The notes under the pieces were generated by a model, which saw only the letters and a list, made by a program, of their open reading frames with translations, was not told the DNA's origin and did not search any database. This document shows positions 8,474 to 15,888 of a stretch of DNA of 64,000 nt, piece after piece. The number at the start of each line of letters is the position of its first letter. The first letter of the stretch is position 1. Where the stretch lies: positions 1 to 64,000 of the forward strand of contig JAGAZJ010000020.1 of assembly GCA_018110925.1 (NCBI GenBank), given 5' to 3'. A program made the position numbers and the translations under genes. Source of the DNA: Oscillospiraceae bacterium. Lineage in GTDB: Bacteria; Bacillota; Clostridia; Oscillospirales; Ruminococcaceae.

Positions 8474-9114
8474 GCCAACACCTCTTGTTCTTTCATTTTC
8501 TGCCGCTCCTCGCTCTCCCTCAGTGAGAAGATACAGCCGCAGTAATTCTGTCTGTATATGCAGTATTTCCTGCAAAGCTCCGTAGAGCGCTTGTAACCGT
8601 TCCTTTTCTTGAAGTCGGAAAACAGATAGTCAACGCCGTATTCCTCCGCAAGCCGGCCACCGATGGTGTTGAGCCATTCGGCGTTTTTCATGGGGCTTAT
8701 GGAAAGCGTTGTGGTAAAGTAGTCAAAGCCCTTTTCCCTTGCCGTCCTTGCGGTCTCTTCAAGACGCAGGCGATAGCACTTATAGCACCGCTCGCCTCTC
8801 TCGCCCGTGTGCTCAACGCCTTTCACCGCTTCATAGAAGCGCTCGCTCTGATATTCCGTACCGATAAAATGTATCGGTATATCCGCAGGCATCTCGTTTA
8901 TGATGCGCTCTTGTTCACTGCGGCGTTTGTAAAATTCCTCGGGCGGGTATATATTCGGGTTGAAGCAGAACACGGTTATCTCAAAATACTTTGAGAGATA
9001 TTCCAGCACATATGTGGAGCAGGGCGCACAGCACGCATGGAGAAGCAGTTTCGGCTGTCTGTCTCCGAGGCTTTCGATGGTGCTGTCGAGCCACTGCTGA
9101 TAATTATTCTTCAT
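8470..9114 (-). CDS. queH: Epoxyqueuosine reductase QueH
   Basis: 214 residues. QueH performs the last step of queuosine synthesis, reducing epoxyqueuosine in the wobble position of GUN-anticodon tRNAs. The family marks are present: LLLHACCAPCS near the N-terminus, a FNPNIYP segment, YKCYRLRLE, TTTLSISPMKN, and a final cysteine group CRKYCIYRQNYCGC. These cysteines bind an iron-sulphur cluster and iron. It overlaps the SGNH gene by 11 bases upstream and the membrane-protein gene by 4 bases downstream. The tRNA-Asp in this window (GTC anticodon) is a plausible substrate. Confidence 0.93.
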   Translation of the reverse strand: MKNNYQQWLDSTIESLGDRQPKLLLHACCAPCSTYVLEYLSKYFEITVFCFNPNIYPPEEFYKRRSEQERIINEMPADIPIHFIGTEYQSERFYEAVKGVEHTGERGERCYKCYRLRLEETARTAREKGFDYFTTTLSISPMKNAEWLNTIGGRLAEEYGVDYLFSDFKKRNGYKRSTELCRKYCIYRQNYCGCIFSLRESEERQKMKEQEVLA

Positions 9115-10546
9115 TCTTTTTTACCGAAGTCTCAGCCGTGGTCTTTGCTGATGAAGCTGTCTTTTTAGCAGTCTTGCCCGTACTTTTGACGGTCTTCTTT
9201 GTCGTTTCGGCAGTCTTTACGACCTTCTTCTTCCTGACCACAACGGTCGTTTCAGCAGGTTCCGAAGCCGCTGTCTCCGCAACGACCGTTTCGCTCACAG
9301 GTGCTGTTGTTTCAGCGGTGACAGATGTGACCTCTGTTTCGGCAGGCTGTGTTTCAACGGAGGGTACGGTTTCTTCCGTCATCTCCGTGACGGTGGTCTC
9401 GTCCGCAGGCTCGCTTTCTGAAACCGTCTCTGTATCCTCGGGCAATATCTCTGTGAGTTCCGTTTCTGCCGCCTCGGCTTCTCTTTCTGCGATGACGGTC
9501 TCAACGTCAGACTGTATCTTGCCCAGCACTATCTTATATGCCGCAGGCTTGAAATGCATACCGTCCTTTTCGGAATAGCCGGCATCGAAATATCCCGAGC
9601 TGTCCTTCAGCTCATCAGCTATATTGCAGAAGATAAGGCCGTTGTCATCGCAATAGCCCGAAAGAGTATTGTTGTACTCATTTATTTTTGCCATAACGTT
9701 GACGTCTGCAACGGTGCTGTCATAGGCAGGAGTAACAGGCGGAACGCTGACGATGACTATCTCGGTATCGGGGGATATGGCTTTTATACGCTCAACGAGC
9801 TTATCTGTGCTCTCTGTCATATTCTTGACGGAGAGCCACTGTATGCCGTTTGAGCCGAGCATGATATAGGCACGCCTGGGCTTGGTATATGCTATCATCT
9901 CTGATATGCCGATATCGCCGTACACGGTATTTACATTCTTGGTGAGCACCGTGGACGGATTGAGCCCCACCTTTGCATAGACATTTGCAGGGTCCAGATA
10001 TCCGTAGAGAGAATATCCCGTGGAAATGGAGTCGCCTATGAACAGATCGGATTCGTAAAAGCTCTTGTTATAGCCAAGAGAGCTGTCATTTGCAGGCACT
10101 GTCGTGACTATGGGCAGTGCCTTCGTCACAGCCTGAGCAGTCTGTGGCTGTGTCGGCATCTCCGTAACAGATGTAAACGGCACAGTGGTCGTGGTCTCTG
10201 CCGTTTCCGGCTCAGACGTCGGCACGGTCGTGACAGGCTCTGTCGTGGTCGGTGTTGTGGTCTCGGGTGCAGACTCTGACCCGGTCAAAGATATTTCCGT
10301 GACCTCAGTTGATCCCGCATCGGTATATGATGTGACCGCAGGAGGCTCTGTGTCCTCCTCCGCATCCGTGCGGACATCGTTCATCACTATCTGTGACGGT
10401 CTGTCCGCAGCGTCCGTATCATCTGTATCCGAAACAGACGGCATGGGCTGGGCATATACACCGCTCCCCTTATCCGCCGCACAGGAAGAAAGACCTGCGC
10501 ACAGCACACAAACGCAGATCAGAACACCGACTTTTATATCATTCAT
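9104..10546 (-). CDS. SGNH-hydrolase lipoprotein with Thr/Glu-rich flanks
   Basis: 480 residues from ATG 10546, chosen because it gives a signal peptide ending in the lipobox LSSC and follows a GGAG site. After the lipidated Cys come about 120 residues rich in Thr, Glu and Val, then an SGNH/GDSL domain with IGDSIS (nucleophile Ser), GSNGIQ and a KDGMHF block bearing the catalytic His. The last 110 residues are again low-complexity, ending in Lys/Thr-rich sequence. SGNH enzymes cleave esters such as acetyl groups on wall polymers or carbohydrates; the substrate here is not known. Confidence 0.88.
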   Translation of the reverse strand: MNDIKVGVLICVCVLCAGLSSCAADKGSGVYAQPMPSVSDTDDTDAADRPSQIVMNDVRTDAEEDTEPPAVTSYTDAGSTEVTEISLTGSESAPETTTPTTTEPVTTVPTSEPETAETTTTVPFTSVTEMPTQPQTAQAVTKALPIVTTVPANDSSLGYNKSFYESDLFIGDSISTGYSLYGYLDPANVYAKVGLNPSTVLTKNVNTVYGDIGISEMIAYTKPRRAYIMLGSNGIQWLSVKNMTESTDKLVERIKAISPDTEIVIVSVPPVTPAYDSTVADVNVMAKINEYNNTLSGYCDDNGLIFCNIADELKDSSGYFDAGYSEKDGMHFKPAAYKIVLGKIQSDVETVIAEREAEAAETELTEILPEDTETVSESEPADETTVTEMTEETVPSVETQPAETEVTSVTAETTAPVSETVVAETAASEPAETTVVVRKKKVVKTAETTKKTVKSTGKTAKKTASSAKTTAETSVKKNEE

Positions 10547-10889
10547 CTCAAAAGATCTCCAAACTACCATTGACCCGTCGGTCTGCACCGAGAGAGCCTA
10601 TTTGTATTATAGCACAAATATCTCAGAAATCAAATAGTACACATATAAAAAATATAAACATATATTACCGGTTTTATAGGCAATTTTTGTCAAGTATCAT
10701 TCATACCGGCACAACACAGTACGGACAGTCACGGTCGATATACCATTTGTATATTCTGCGTGGTAATATACAAAAAATATTTTTCGGGATCTTTGTCCTT
10801 TTTTTCCGTTTCTTCGGTCAAATAAGCAAAGGGAACAACAACCCCGAAAATAAAAAAGCTGAACATAAAGTTCACAGGAGGAAAACAAA
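10547..10889. other. Divergent intergenic region with a conserved leader element
   Basis: A 343-base AT-rich gap between the SGNH lipoprotein and the first DUF4367-like gene. It holds the repeated leader at 10795-10842. No other gene or strong promoter was recognised. Confidence 0.6.
10795..10842 (+). promoter_or_regulatory. Leader element shared by the two DUF4367-like genes, copy 1
   Basis: About 47 bases, starting with GT-C and a T-run and continuing through TTCGGTCAAATAAGCAAAGG, align to 12066-12112 with roughly three-quarters identity. It lies 48 bases before the ATG here and about 20 before it in the second gene. It may be a shared promoter or a mRNA leader. Confidence 0.5.
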
Positions 10890-11375
10890 ATGAAAAACAC
10901 AGTTCTTACAAAGGTATCCGCTCTCGTACTTTCCGCAGCAGCTTCTCTCTCGTTCATCGCTCCCTCTGTCGGTGCGAGAACAGTTATACCCCCGATGCAT
11001 AACGCAAACGGAACACCCGTTATCATTCAGCGCACGGTAGTGAACACTGTTCCGTTCCGTGTACCCTATGTGCTGGGCAGCTTCAACCTCGGCAACGCAG
11101 GTTCTGTAAACGCAAATATTTCACAGGCGACCTACTACTCCGGCAGCAGACAGGTAGTTTTCCGCAAGGCAAGAGGAAACACCGGTCTCGTTGCAAACTT
11201 CCCCGGCACATATCATGTAAACATCTCCGGCAGATCCGTTGTGCTCAAGGGCACAAATCAAGGCTACTTCACCGCTCAGTGGTCAAGCGGCGGATATAAT
11301 TACAGCATCAGCTGCAACACCCCGATGAACTACGCACAGATGGAATTCCTTGTAAGTCACCTCACAAATTCCTGA
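10890..11375 (+). CDS. Secreted DUF4367-like protein, paralogue 1
   Basis: 161 residues with a signal peptide (about 1-28), an AGGAGG site, and one compact domain. The domain has a YYSGSRQVVFRKARGNTG strand pair followed by SGRSVVLKGTNQGYFTAQW and YNYSISC. This resembles DUF4367, a domain often found in anti-sigma factors and secreted proteins of Clostridia. Here it stands alone with no sigma factor nearby. The second paralogue lies 0.75 kb downstream on the same strand. Function unknown; the domain link is by eye. Confidence 0.75.
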   Translation: MKNTVLTKVSALVLSAAASLSFIAPSVGARTVIPPMHNANGTPVIIQRTVVNTVPFRVPYVLGSFNLGNAGSVNANISQATYYSGSRQVVFRKARGNTGLVANFPGTYHVNISGRSVVLKGTNQGYFTAQWSSGGYNYSISCNTPMNYAQMEFLVSHLTNS

Positions 11376-11400
11376 TGTAACGACAGAAGGTTTATATACA

Positions 11401-11431
11401 ACAGAGCCGCAGATGCGGCTCTGTTTTGTTT
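11401..11431 (+). terminator. Terminator of DUF4367-like gene 1
   Basis: A perfect 10-pair stem (11401-11410 with 11415-11424), loop AGAT, then a T-rich tail. Confidence 0.85.
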
Positions 11432-11447
11432 ACCGACAGGTGCTTTA

Positions 11448-12008
11448 TCAGAACATTTCCACCTTATACACAGCCGCACCGCTCGCCCTTGCGGCGGCAA
11501 GCCCGACATCGGCATCCTCAAATATGATGCATTCCGAGGGGTCTGCACCGAAATGCCCCATTGCCGCAAGATAGCAGTCGGGGGCAGGCTTCTGCCTTTC
11601 GCAGTCCGCCTGTGTCATCACAAGGTCAAACATATCCTCGCACCCGAATACCCTGAGTATCTCCAGAGTATTGCTCCTTGATGCGGTGGTGACAAGCGCC
11701 GTCTTCACATTATCTCTGCGCAGACAGCGTATCAGTGAGAAAAGCCGTTCGTTGACCTTTATCTCATCAAGATGATCGTTGTAGTACACCACTTTGATAT
11801 CGTGTATATCCTCTATGAGCTCCTCGGGCACACCCAGGTCGGGCAGAAAGTCACGGTAATTCCTGCCGTAGCACTCCGACAGAAAAAATCCCCTGTCTAT
11901 CTTTATCCCGTGCTCCGCACAGGCCTTTTCATAGGAAAGAAAATTCGCCTCTCCGGTATTAAAGAGCGTGCCGTCCATATCAAACAGCGCAAGCGTTATA
12001 TCATTCAT
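11448..12008 (-). CDS. HAD-superfamily hydrolase (beta-phosphoglucomutase/phosphatase-like)
   Basis: 186 residues. The start is taken at 12008 (an adjacent ATG at 12011 is possible) after AAGGGTGAT. Motif I is LFDMDGTLF with both Asp residues, motif II is VTTAS, motif III is the KPAPDCYLAA lysine and motif IV is FEDADVG. A small helical cap follows motif I, as in phosphoglucomutase-like subfamily I members. These act on small phosphorylated metabolites; the exact substrate cannot be read. It lies alone on the minus strand between the two DUF4367-like genes. Confidence 0.85.
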   Translation of the reverse strand: MNDITLALFDMDGTLFNTGEANFLSYEKACAEHGIKIDRGFFLSECYGRNYRDFLPDLGVPEELIEDIHDIKVVYYNDHLDEIKVNERLFSLIRCLRRDNVKTALVTTASRSNTLEILRVFGCEDMFDLVMTQADCERQKPAPDCYLAAMGHFGADPSECIIFEDADVGLAAARASGAAVYKVEMF

Positions 12009-12065
12009 CATATCACCCTTTAACATGATACAACAGAAAGCATTCTGTGTCAACAGATTTATTTT

Positions 12066-12112
12066 GTACTTTTTTCTGTCCTCATCGGTTAAACAGACAA
12101 AGAAACAAAACC
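12066..12112 (+). promoter_or_regulatory. Leader element shared by the two DUF4367-like genes, copy 2
   Basis: Aligns to 10795-10842: a T-run, then TCATCGGTTAAACAGACAAAG. It ends about 20 bases before the second paralogue. Confidence 0.5.
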
Positions 12113-12131
12113 ATCACACGGAGGTATAGTT

Positions 12132-12596
12132 ATGAAAAAGTCAGTAATAGGCAAGGCAATGGCAGTAGTTATCGCAGGCACAGCGGCTCTCTCGTGCCTG
12201 ACGCTCCCCGCAAGTGCGGCAACGGTAGTCAGAAGGACTGTTGTCAGACGCACCGTTGTACAGCAATCCATGCCTTTCTCTCCCGTCAACAACATCGGCA
12301 CATACCGCCGCACAAGCTCGGGATATATAAATCAGAACATCGGTCAGGCGGTCTACACCAGCGGCTCAAAACAGCTCATCCTGCGCAAGGCAAGGGGCGC
12401 TACGGGCATGAGATCCACATACCCCATCGTATACCGTACATACTCCGCAGGCTGCTCTGTGGTATTAAAAGGCAACAATCAGGGCTATTACTCCGCAGAG
12501 TGGACGAAAAACGGCTTCTTATACAGTGTCAGCAGTAATGTTCCCCTGACACAGACCATGTTCTGCAACTACATCACCTCCGCAACACTCGCTTGA
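12132..12596 (+). CDS. Secreted DUF4367-like protein, paralogue 2
   Basis: 154 residues with a signal peptide (cleavage near ASA-A at about 29) after a GGAGG site. The mature protein begins with a TVVRRTVVRRTVV repeat, then carries the same domain as the first paralogue: YTSGSKQLILRKARGATG, SVVLKGNNQGYYSAEW and FLYSVSSN. The two proteins share the KARG.TG and VVLKG.NQGY motifs at the same spacing. Both are probably exported. Function unknown. Confidence 0.75.
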   Translation: MKKSVIGKAMAVVIAGTAALSCLTLPASAATVVRRTVVRRTVVQQSMPFSPVNNIGTYRRTSSGYINQNIGQAVYTSGSKQLILRKARGATGMRSTYPIVYRTYSAGCSVVLKGNNQGYYSAEWTKNGFLYSVSSNVPLTQTMFCNYITSATLA

Positions 12597-12601
12597 CAGA
12601 C

Positions 12602-12637
12602 AGAGGCGTTCCGCAAGGGGCGGGACGTCTCTCTTTA
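12602..12637 (+). terminator. Terminator of DUF4367-like gene 2
   Basis: A 13-pair stem with G-U pairs (12602-12614 with 12620-12632) followed by TCTTT. A second short hairpin (GCCCGCT/AGCGGGC, 12653-12675) follows. Confidence 0.7.
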
Positions 12638-12728
12638 TAAACTTTATCAGCGCCCGCTCAAAAACAGCGGGCAATTTGTATCTATCTACAAAAATACGGG
12701 CGGTAACGTTTACAGCATATCCGTCGGA

Positions 12729-12757
12729 TTGACTTTATCCGCCGCATATGCTATTAT
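12729..12757 (+). promoter_or_regulatory. Promoter of the PPi-type phosphofructokinase
   Basis: TTGACT (12729-12734), 17 bases, TATTAT (12752-12757), 35 bases before the start. Confidence 0.75.
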
Positions 12758-12791
12758 TTTATTGATGAGAAGTCATCGAAAGGATGATAGT

Positions 12792-14024
12792 ATGAAGATG
12801 AACATTGCTGTCGCTCAGTCGGGCGGACCGACTGCGGCGATAAACGCATCGCTTGCAGGTGTTTTCAGACAGGCAAGCGAAAACGACTCTATCGGCAGGA
12901 TATACGGTTCTGTCAACGGCATCGAGGGTATGATAAACGATGACCTTGTGCCCCTTGACAGCATACTGACCTCCGACCACGACATTGAGCTGCTGAAAAA
13001 AACGCCCTCTACCGTTTTAGGCTCGTGCCGCTACAAACTCGCCGCCTATGACCCCGATGACAGCGTGACAGAGACAGAGTACATGAACATAGTGAACACT
13101 CTTGAAAAGCACGATATAGGCGCATTCTTCTATATCGGCGGTAATGACTCAATGGACACAGTGATGAAGCTGGACAGATACTTGAAGGCTGTCGGCAAGG
13201 ATATCAAGGTGATAGGCATACCCAAGACCATAGACAATGATCTGCCGGGCACAGACCACACTCCGGGCTTCGGCTCGGCCGCAAAATATGTTGCCACCAC
13301 CTTGCAGGAGATAATCCGTGACAGCCGTGTGTACAGCATCCAGTCCATCACGATAGTCGAGATAATGGGCAGGAACGCCGGCTGGCTGACCGCATCATCA
13401 TGCGTGCTGAGAGCAAACGGAGAGCCTGCGCCGCATCTTATCTATGTGCCCGAGGCATATCCCGACGGTTTCCCGATAGAGAAGTTCCTCTCGGATGTGG
13501 AGGGGATGATGAAGCGCTATCGTGCCGTGATAGTAGCTGTCAGCGAGGGCATCGTGCCTGACGCAAGGGAATATAAAAAGACGGGCGCTGATGCTTTCGG
13601 CCACACGGACAATTCGGGTGTGGCAAAATTCCTTGAAAAATGCTGTGCAGACCGTTTCGGATGCAAGGTGCGCTCGATAGAGCTGAACGTCATGCAGAGA
13701 TGCTCATCTCACATCGCATCGGCTACCGATATAGAGGAGTCAGAGCGTGTGGGCAGGGCGGCTGTGGATGCCGCACTTGCAGGGGACAGCGGCAGGATGA
13801 TGGGTTTCAGACGCATAAGCAACGAGCCGTACCGTGTTGAGATCATATCCAACGATGTGGCGACCACTGCAAACAGAGAGCGCTTTCTGCCCGAAAACTG
13901 GATTTGCAATGAAAAGAGCGACATCACAATGGATGCGCTGGGATATTTCCTGCCGCTGATACAGGGCGAGGTCAATCCCGAATACCGTAACGGCATACCC
14001 ATACATTTCAGGCTCAATCAGTAA
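12792..14024 (+). CDS. pfp: Pyrophosphate-type 6-phosphofructokinase
   Basis: 410 residues from ATG 12792 behind AAAGGATG. The glycolytic step is fructose 6-phosphate to fructose 1,6-bisphosphate. The family motifs are present: GGPTAAINASL, YIGGNDSMDT, PKTIDNDLPGTDHTPG and EIMGRNAGWL. In this family a bulky Asp in GG.DS and Lys in PKTIDND mark pyrophosphate rather than ATP as donor, and both are here. It stands alone with its own promoter. A second phosphofructokinase of a different subtype lies at 29480-30562. Confidence 0.9.
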   Translation: MKMNIAVAQSGGPTAAINASLAGVFRQASENDSIGRIYGSVNGIEGMINDDLVPLDSILTSDHDIELLKKTPSTVLGSCRYKLAAYDPDDSVTETEYMNIVNTLEKHDIGAFFYIGGNDSMDTVMKLDRYLKAVGKDIKVIGIPKTIDNDLPGTDHTPGFGSAAKYVATTLQEIIRDSRVYSIQSITIVEIMGRNAGWLTASSCVLRANGEPAPHLIYVPEAYPDGFPIEKFLSDVEGMMKRYRAVIVAVSEGIVPDAREYKKTGADAFGHTDNSGVAKFLEKCCADRFGCKVRSIELNVMQRCSSHIASATDIEESERVGRAAVDAALAGDSGRMMGFRRISNEPYRVEIISNDVATTANRERFLPENWICNEKSDITMDALGYFLPLIQGEVNPEYRNGIPIHFRLNQ

Positions 14025-14030
14025 AAGACA

Positions 14031-14213
14031 GACGTATGGAACCGGAAAAAATATCCACAGGAAGTTCTATCTCAGGAACAGCTTCAGGGAAACGGGCTTT
14101 TTCACCTTTTACGATGACACCGAATTTGACATCGGTGCGTTTGAGGAATTAACGGTCTGTCTGAGTGAACCCGTATCCGATCATATCCCGAAGCCGTACA
14201 GAAAAGCGGAATG
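14031..14213 (+). pseudogene. Unrecognised gene fragment
   Basis: An open frame of about 60 codons without a start codon, just after the phosphofructokinase stop. It reads like the end of a real protein (segments such as FYLRNSFRETGFFTFYD and GAFEELTVCLSEPV). No family was recognised. It is probably the 3' remnant of a deleted gene. Confidence 0.4.
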
Positions 14214-14252
14214 AACCTGATAAGGCACAAACAGTTTTAAGGATATATTAGC

Positions 14253-14291
14253 AGGACGGTACATACACAAGATGTATCTGTCCTGTTTTTT
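14253..14291 (+). terminator. Terminator
   Basis: A GCAGGAC/GTCCTG-based stem with one bulge is followed by seven Ts. It probably ends the phosphofructokinase transcript. Confidence 0.7.
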
Positions 14292-14301
14292 TCTGCCGGA
14301 T

Positions 14302-14460
14302 GAAGAAAAGAGCGAACAGGAACTTCGTCCTTTCGCTCTTACTGGTAATTCATTTCCTAAGATCATAGTCCGCAGGGATATCCGTAAAAAGCGGTATGAC
14401 GACAGCGGCGTGCTTAACGTCAGTCTTACGGAATTTCTGCTGAATGATGATATAATTTGA
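14302..14460 (+). pseudogene. C-terminal remnant of an AAA/DUF4143-type ATPase
   Basis: The frame reads LRPFALTGNSFPKIIVRRDI and then a YDDSGVLNV...EFLLNDD ending, which resembles the C-terminus of the common Clostridia ATP-binding (AAA plus DUF4143) proteins. The frame continues upstream only through a terminator hairpin, and no ribosome site or ATPase domain is present, so this is a remnant. The family call is by memory and tentative. Confidence 0.45.
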
Positions 14461-14491
14461 ATTATGTAAATTGGTTCTCTGTTTTTATCCT

Positions 14492-15676
14492 TTATAAACG
14501 GGTAAGTATCTCCATACACATCCTGCCGTTGTGATAGGGGCATTTCCACTCATTGACCATAGTGAAGTCAAGCAGGGGAGTGCCGTCGGGGGCTACCTCA
14601 GCCCACCATTCACTGTTTTCGCGCTTGTCGCACTGAACGTTCTCTATCCACTGCATTACCCTGTCAGCCGCTTCAAGGAACTTTCTGTCGCCGCCGTGCT
14701 GATATGCGTTCACAAAGCCGACCACTGTCTCAGCCTGCACCCACCATATGCGCTTGCGGTTTATCTCTGTCTTGTCACGCTCGTTAAGAAGAGAGCCTGT
14801 CTCGCCGTCATATGCGATCTTATAGATGTTCTCCGCAATGCGCAGGTCATACGCCGCCCATTTGTCGGTGAGCGCCTTGTCGCCCAACACCTCGCAGGCA
14901 CGGTCTATGAGCCACGATGCCTCTATATCATGGCCGTAAGAATGTATATCGCCTATGACGTTCAGCTCTCTGTCAAAGAACACAAGGAGCTTGTCGTTTT
15001 CGGAGTCGAATATCTTCTTTTCGGTTATGTCAAGAAGGAAGCGGAGACGCTCCGCAACCCTCTCATCCCTGCCTGCCTTGTAGAGAACGGTATAGCCCTC
15101 TATAAGATGCAGGACAGTGTTCATGGTCTTGTCTGCCATAAGGCCGTTTTCGCTGAGAGCGTCATTCTCGATGAGCTGCCAGCTGATGTCGAATGCCTCC
15201 ATATAGGCGATGTCATCGGTGCATTTTTTCTCAACGGTGTCAAAGAGCTCGTATGCCAGGTCGAGTGCCTGCTCATCCCGGGCCGCGAGATAATACGTTG
15301 AGAGGGCATAGATGGCAAATGCCTGATTATAGGTGTGCTTCATCGTGTCCAGAGGCTCGCCGTCATAGCGCATCATCCAGTAAACACCGCCGTTTGCTCT
15401 GTCAACGCACTTATCCCGCAGGAACAGGAATGCGTGACGGGCGTTGTCAAGGGCGCTCTTTGCGGTGTCGGGGTCGCTTTCCTTCAATGTGAGATAGACC
15501 GAGGAATAGAACCACAGTATGCGGGAATTGAGTATTACGCCCTTTCCGCCTTTTTTGTCGAGGACAAGGTCATTGTCCATCTGACCGTAAAATCCGCCGT
15601 ACTCATCGTCACGGAGTTTGTTCCAGAACGGGAGTATGCGTCCGGTCAGTTCCTTTTTGCATTCTTCTTTCAGCAT
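14492..15676 (-). CDS. Cellobiose 2-epimerase
   Basis: 394 residues of the N-acylglucosamine 2-epimerase fold, an (alpha/alpha)6 barrel. It converts the reducing glucose of cellobiose and related beta-1,4 disaccharides to mannose, feeding mannosylglucose phosphorolysis. Segments FWNKLRDDEYGGFYG, KHTYNQAFAIYALS, LHLIEGYTVLYKA, SYGHDIEASWLIDRACEVLG, WWVQAETVVGF and EWKCPYHNGRMC agree closely with the remembered Ruminococcus albus enzyme, including the catalytic His residues. It has its own promoter with a hairpin in the leader. No mannosylglucose phosphorylase gene is adjacent. Confidence 0.92.
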   Translation of the reverse strand: MLKEECKKELTGRILPFWNKLRDDEYGGFYGQMDNDLVLDKKGGKGVILNSRILWFYSSVYLTLKESDPDTAKSALDNARHAFLFLRDKCVDRANGGVYWMMRYDGEPLDTMKHTYNQAFAIYALSTYYLAARDEQALDLAYELFDTVEKKCTDDIAYMEAFDISWQLIENDALSENGLMADKTMNTVLHLIEGYTVLYKAGRDERVAERLRFLLDITEKKIFDSENDKLLVFFDRELNVIGDIHSYGHDIEASWLIDRACEVLGDKALTDKWAAYDLRIAENIYKIAYDGETGSLLNERDKTEINRKRIWWVQAETVVGFVNAYQHGGDRKFLEAADRVMQWIENVQCDKRENSEWWAEVAPDGTPLLDFTMVNEWKCPYHNGRMCMEILTRL

Positions 15677-15696
15677 ATACTTTCTCCTTTTATGAT

Positions 15697-15720
15697 AAAC
15701 GGACGGTTTCCCGTCCGTTT
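15697..15720. promoter_or_regulatory. Hairpin in the epimerase leader, possible secA terminator
   Basis: A perfect 10-pair stem AAACGGACGG/CCGTCCGTTT with a TTTC loop, 21 bases before the epimerase start. It could terminate secA read-through or shape the epimerase leader. Confidence 0.55.
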
Positions 15721-15727
15721 GATACAG

Positions 15728-15746
15728 ATTATACTATCCGTATAAT
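15728..15746. repeat. Dispersed palindrome, copy 2 (ATTATAC-N5-GTATAAT)
   Basis: A perfect 7-5-7 palindrome with spacer TATCC. Its left arm read on the minus strand is a TATAAT that fits as the epimerase -10, with a weak TTCATA -35 17 bases upstream. Confidence 0.6.
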
Positions 15747-15765
15747 TTAATATGAATATTACGTC

Positions 15766-15811
15766 TTACTTTACGTCACGTCCGTGGCAATTCTTATACT
15801 TTTTACCGCCG
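15766..15811 (-). repeat. Duplicated 3' tail of secA
   Basis: The minus strand encodes [14 protein letters not shown] and a stop, repeating the last 14 codons of SecA that end at 15889. About 40 of 44 bases match, with an offset of 123 bases. The differences are mostly synonymous. The similarity stops just past the stop codon. It is a leftover of a partial tandem duplication and is unlikely to be expressed. Confidence 0.85.
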
Positions 15812-15888
15812 TCCGTAGGACGGGTATTTCCGCAAGGAAGCGTCTGTCCGAAGGACAGACCAAAGCAATATGTGCTTTTATCTATGCC

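Noticed and set aside
10547-10889. A riboswitch before the first DUF4367-like gene
   Set aside because: The conserved block is short, T-rich and unstructured, and the gene product does not suggest a ligand. A shared leader is all that is supported.
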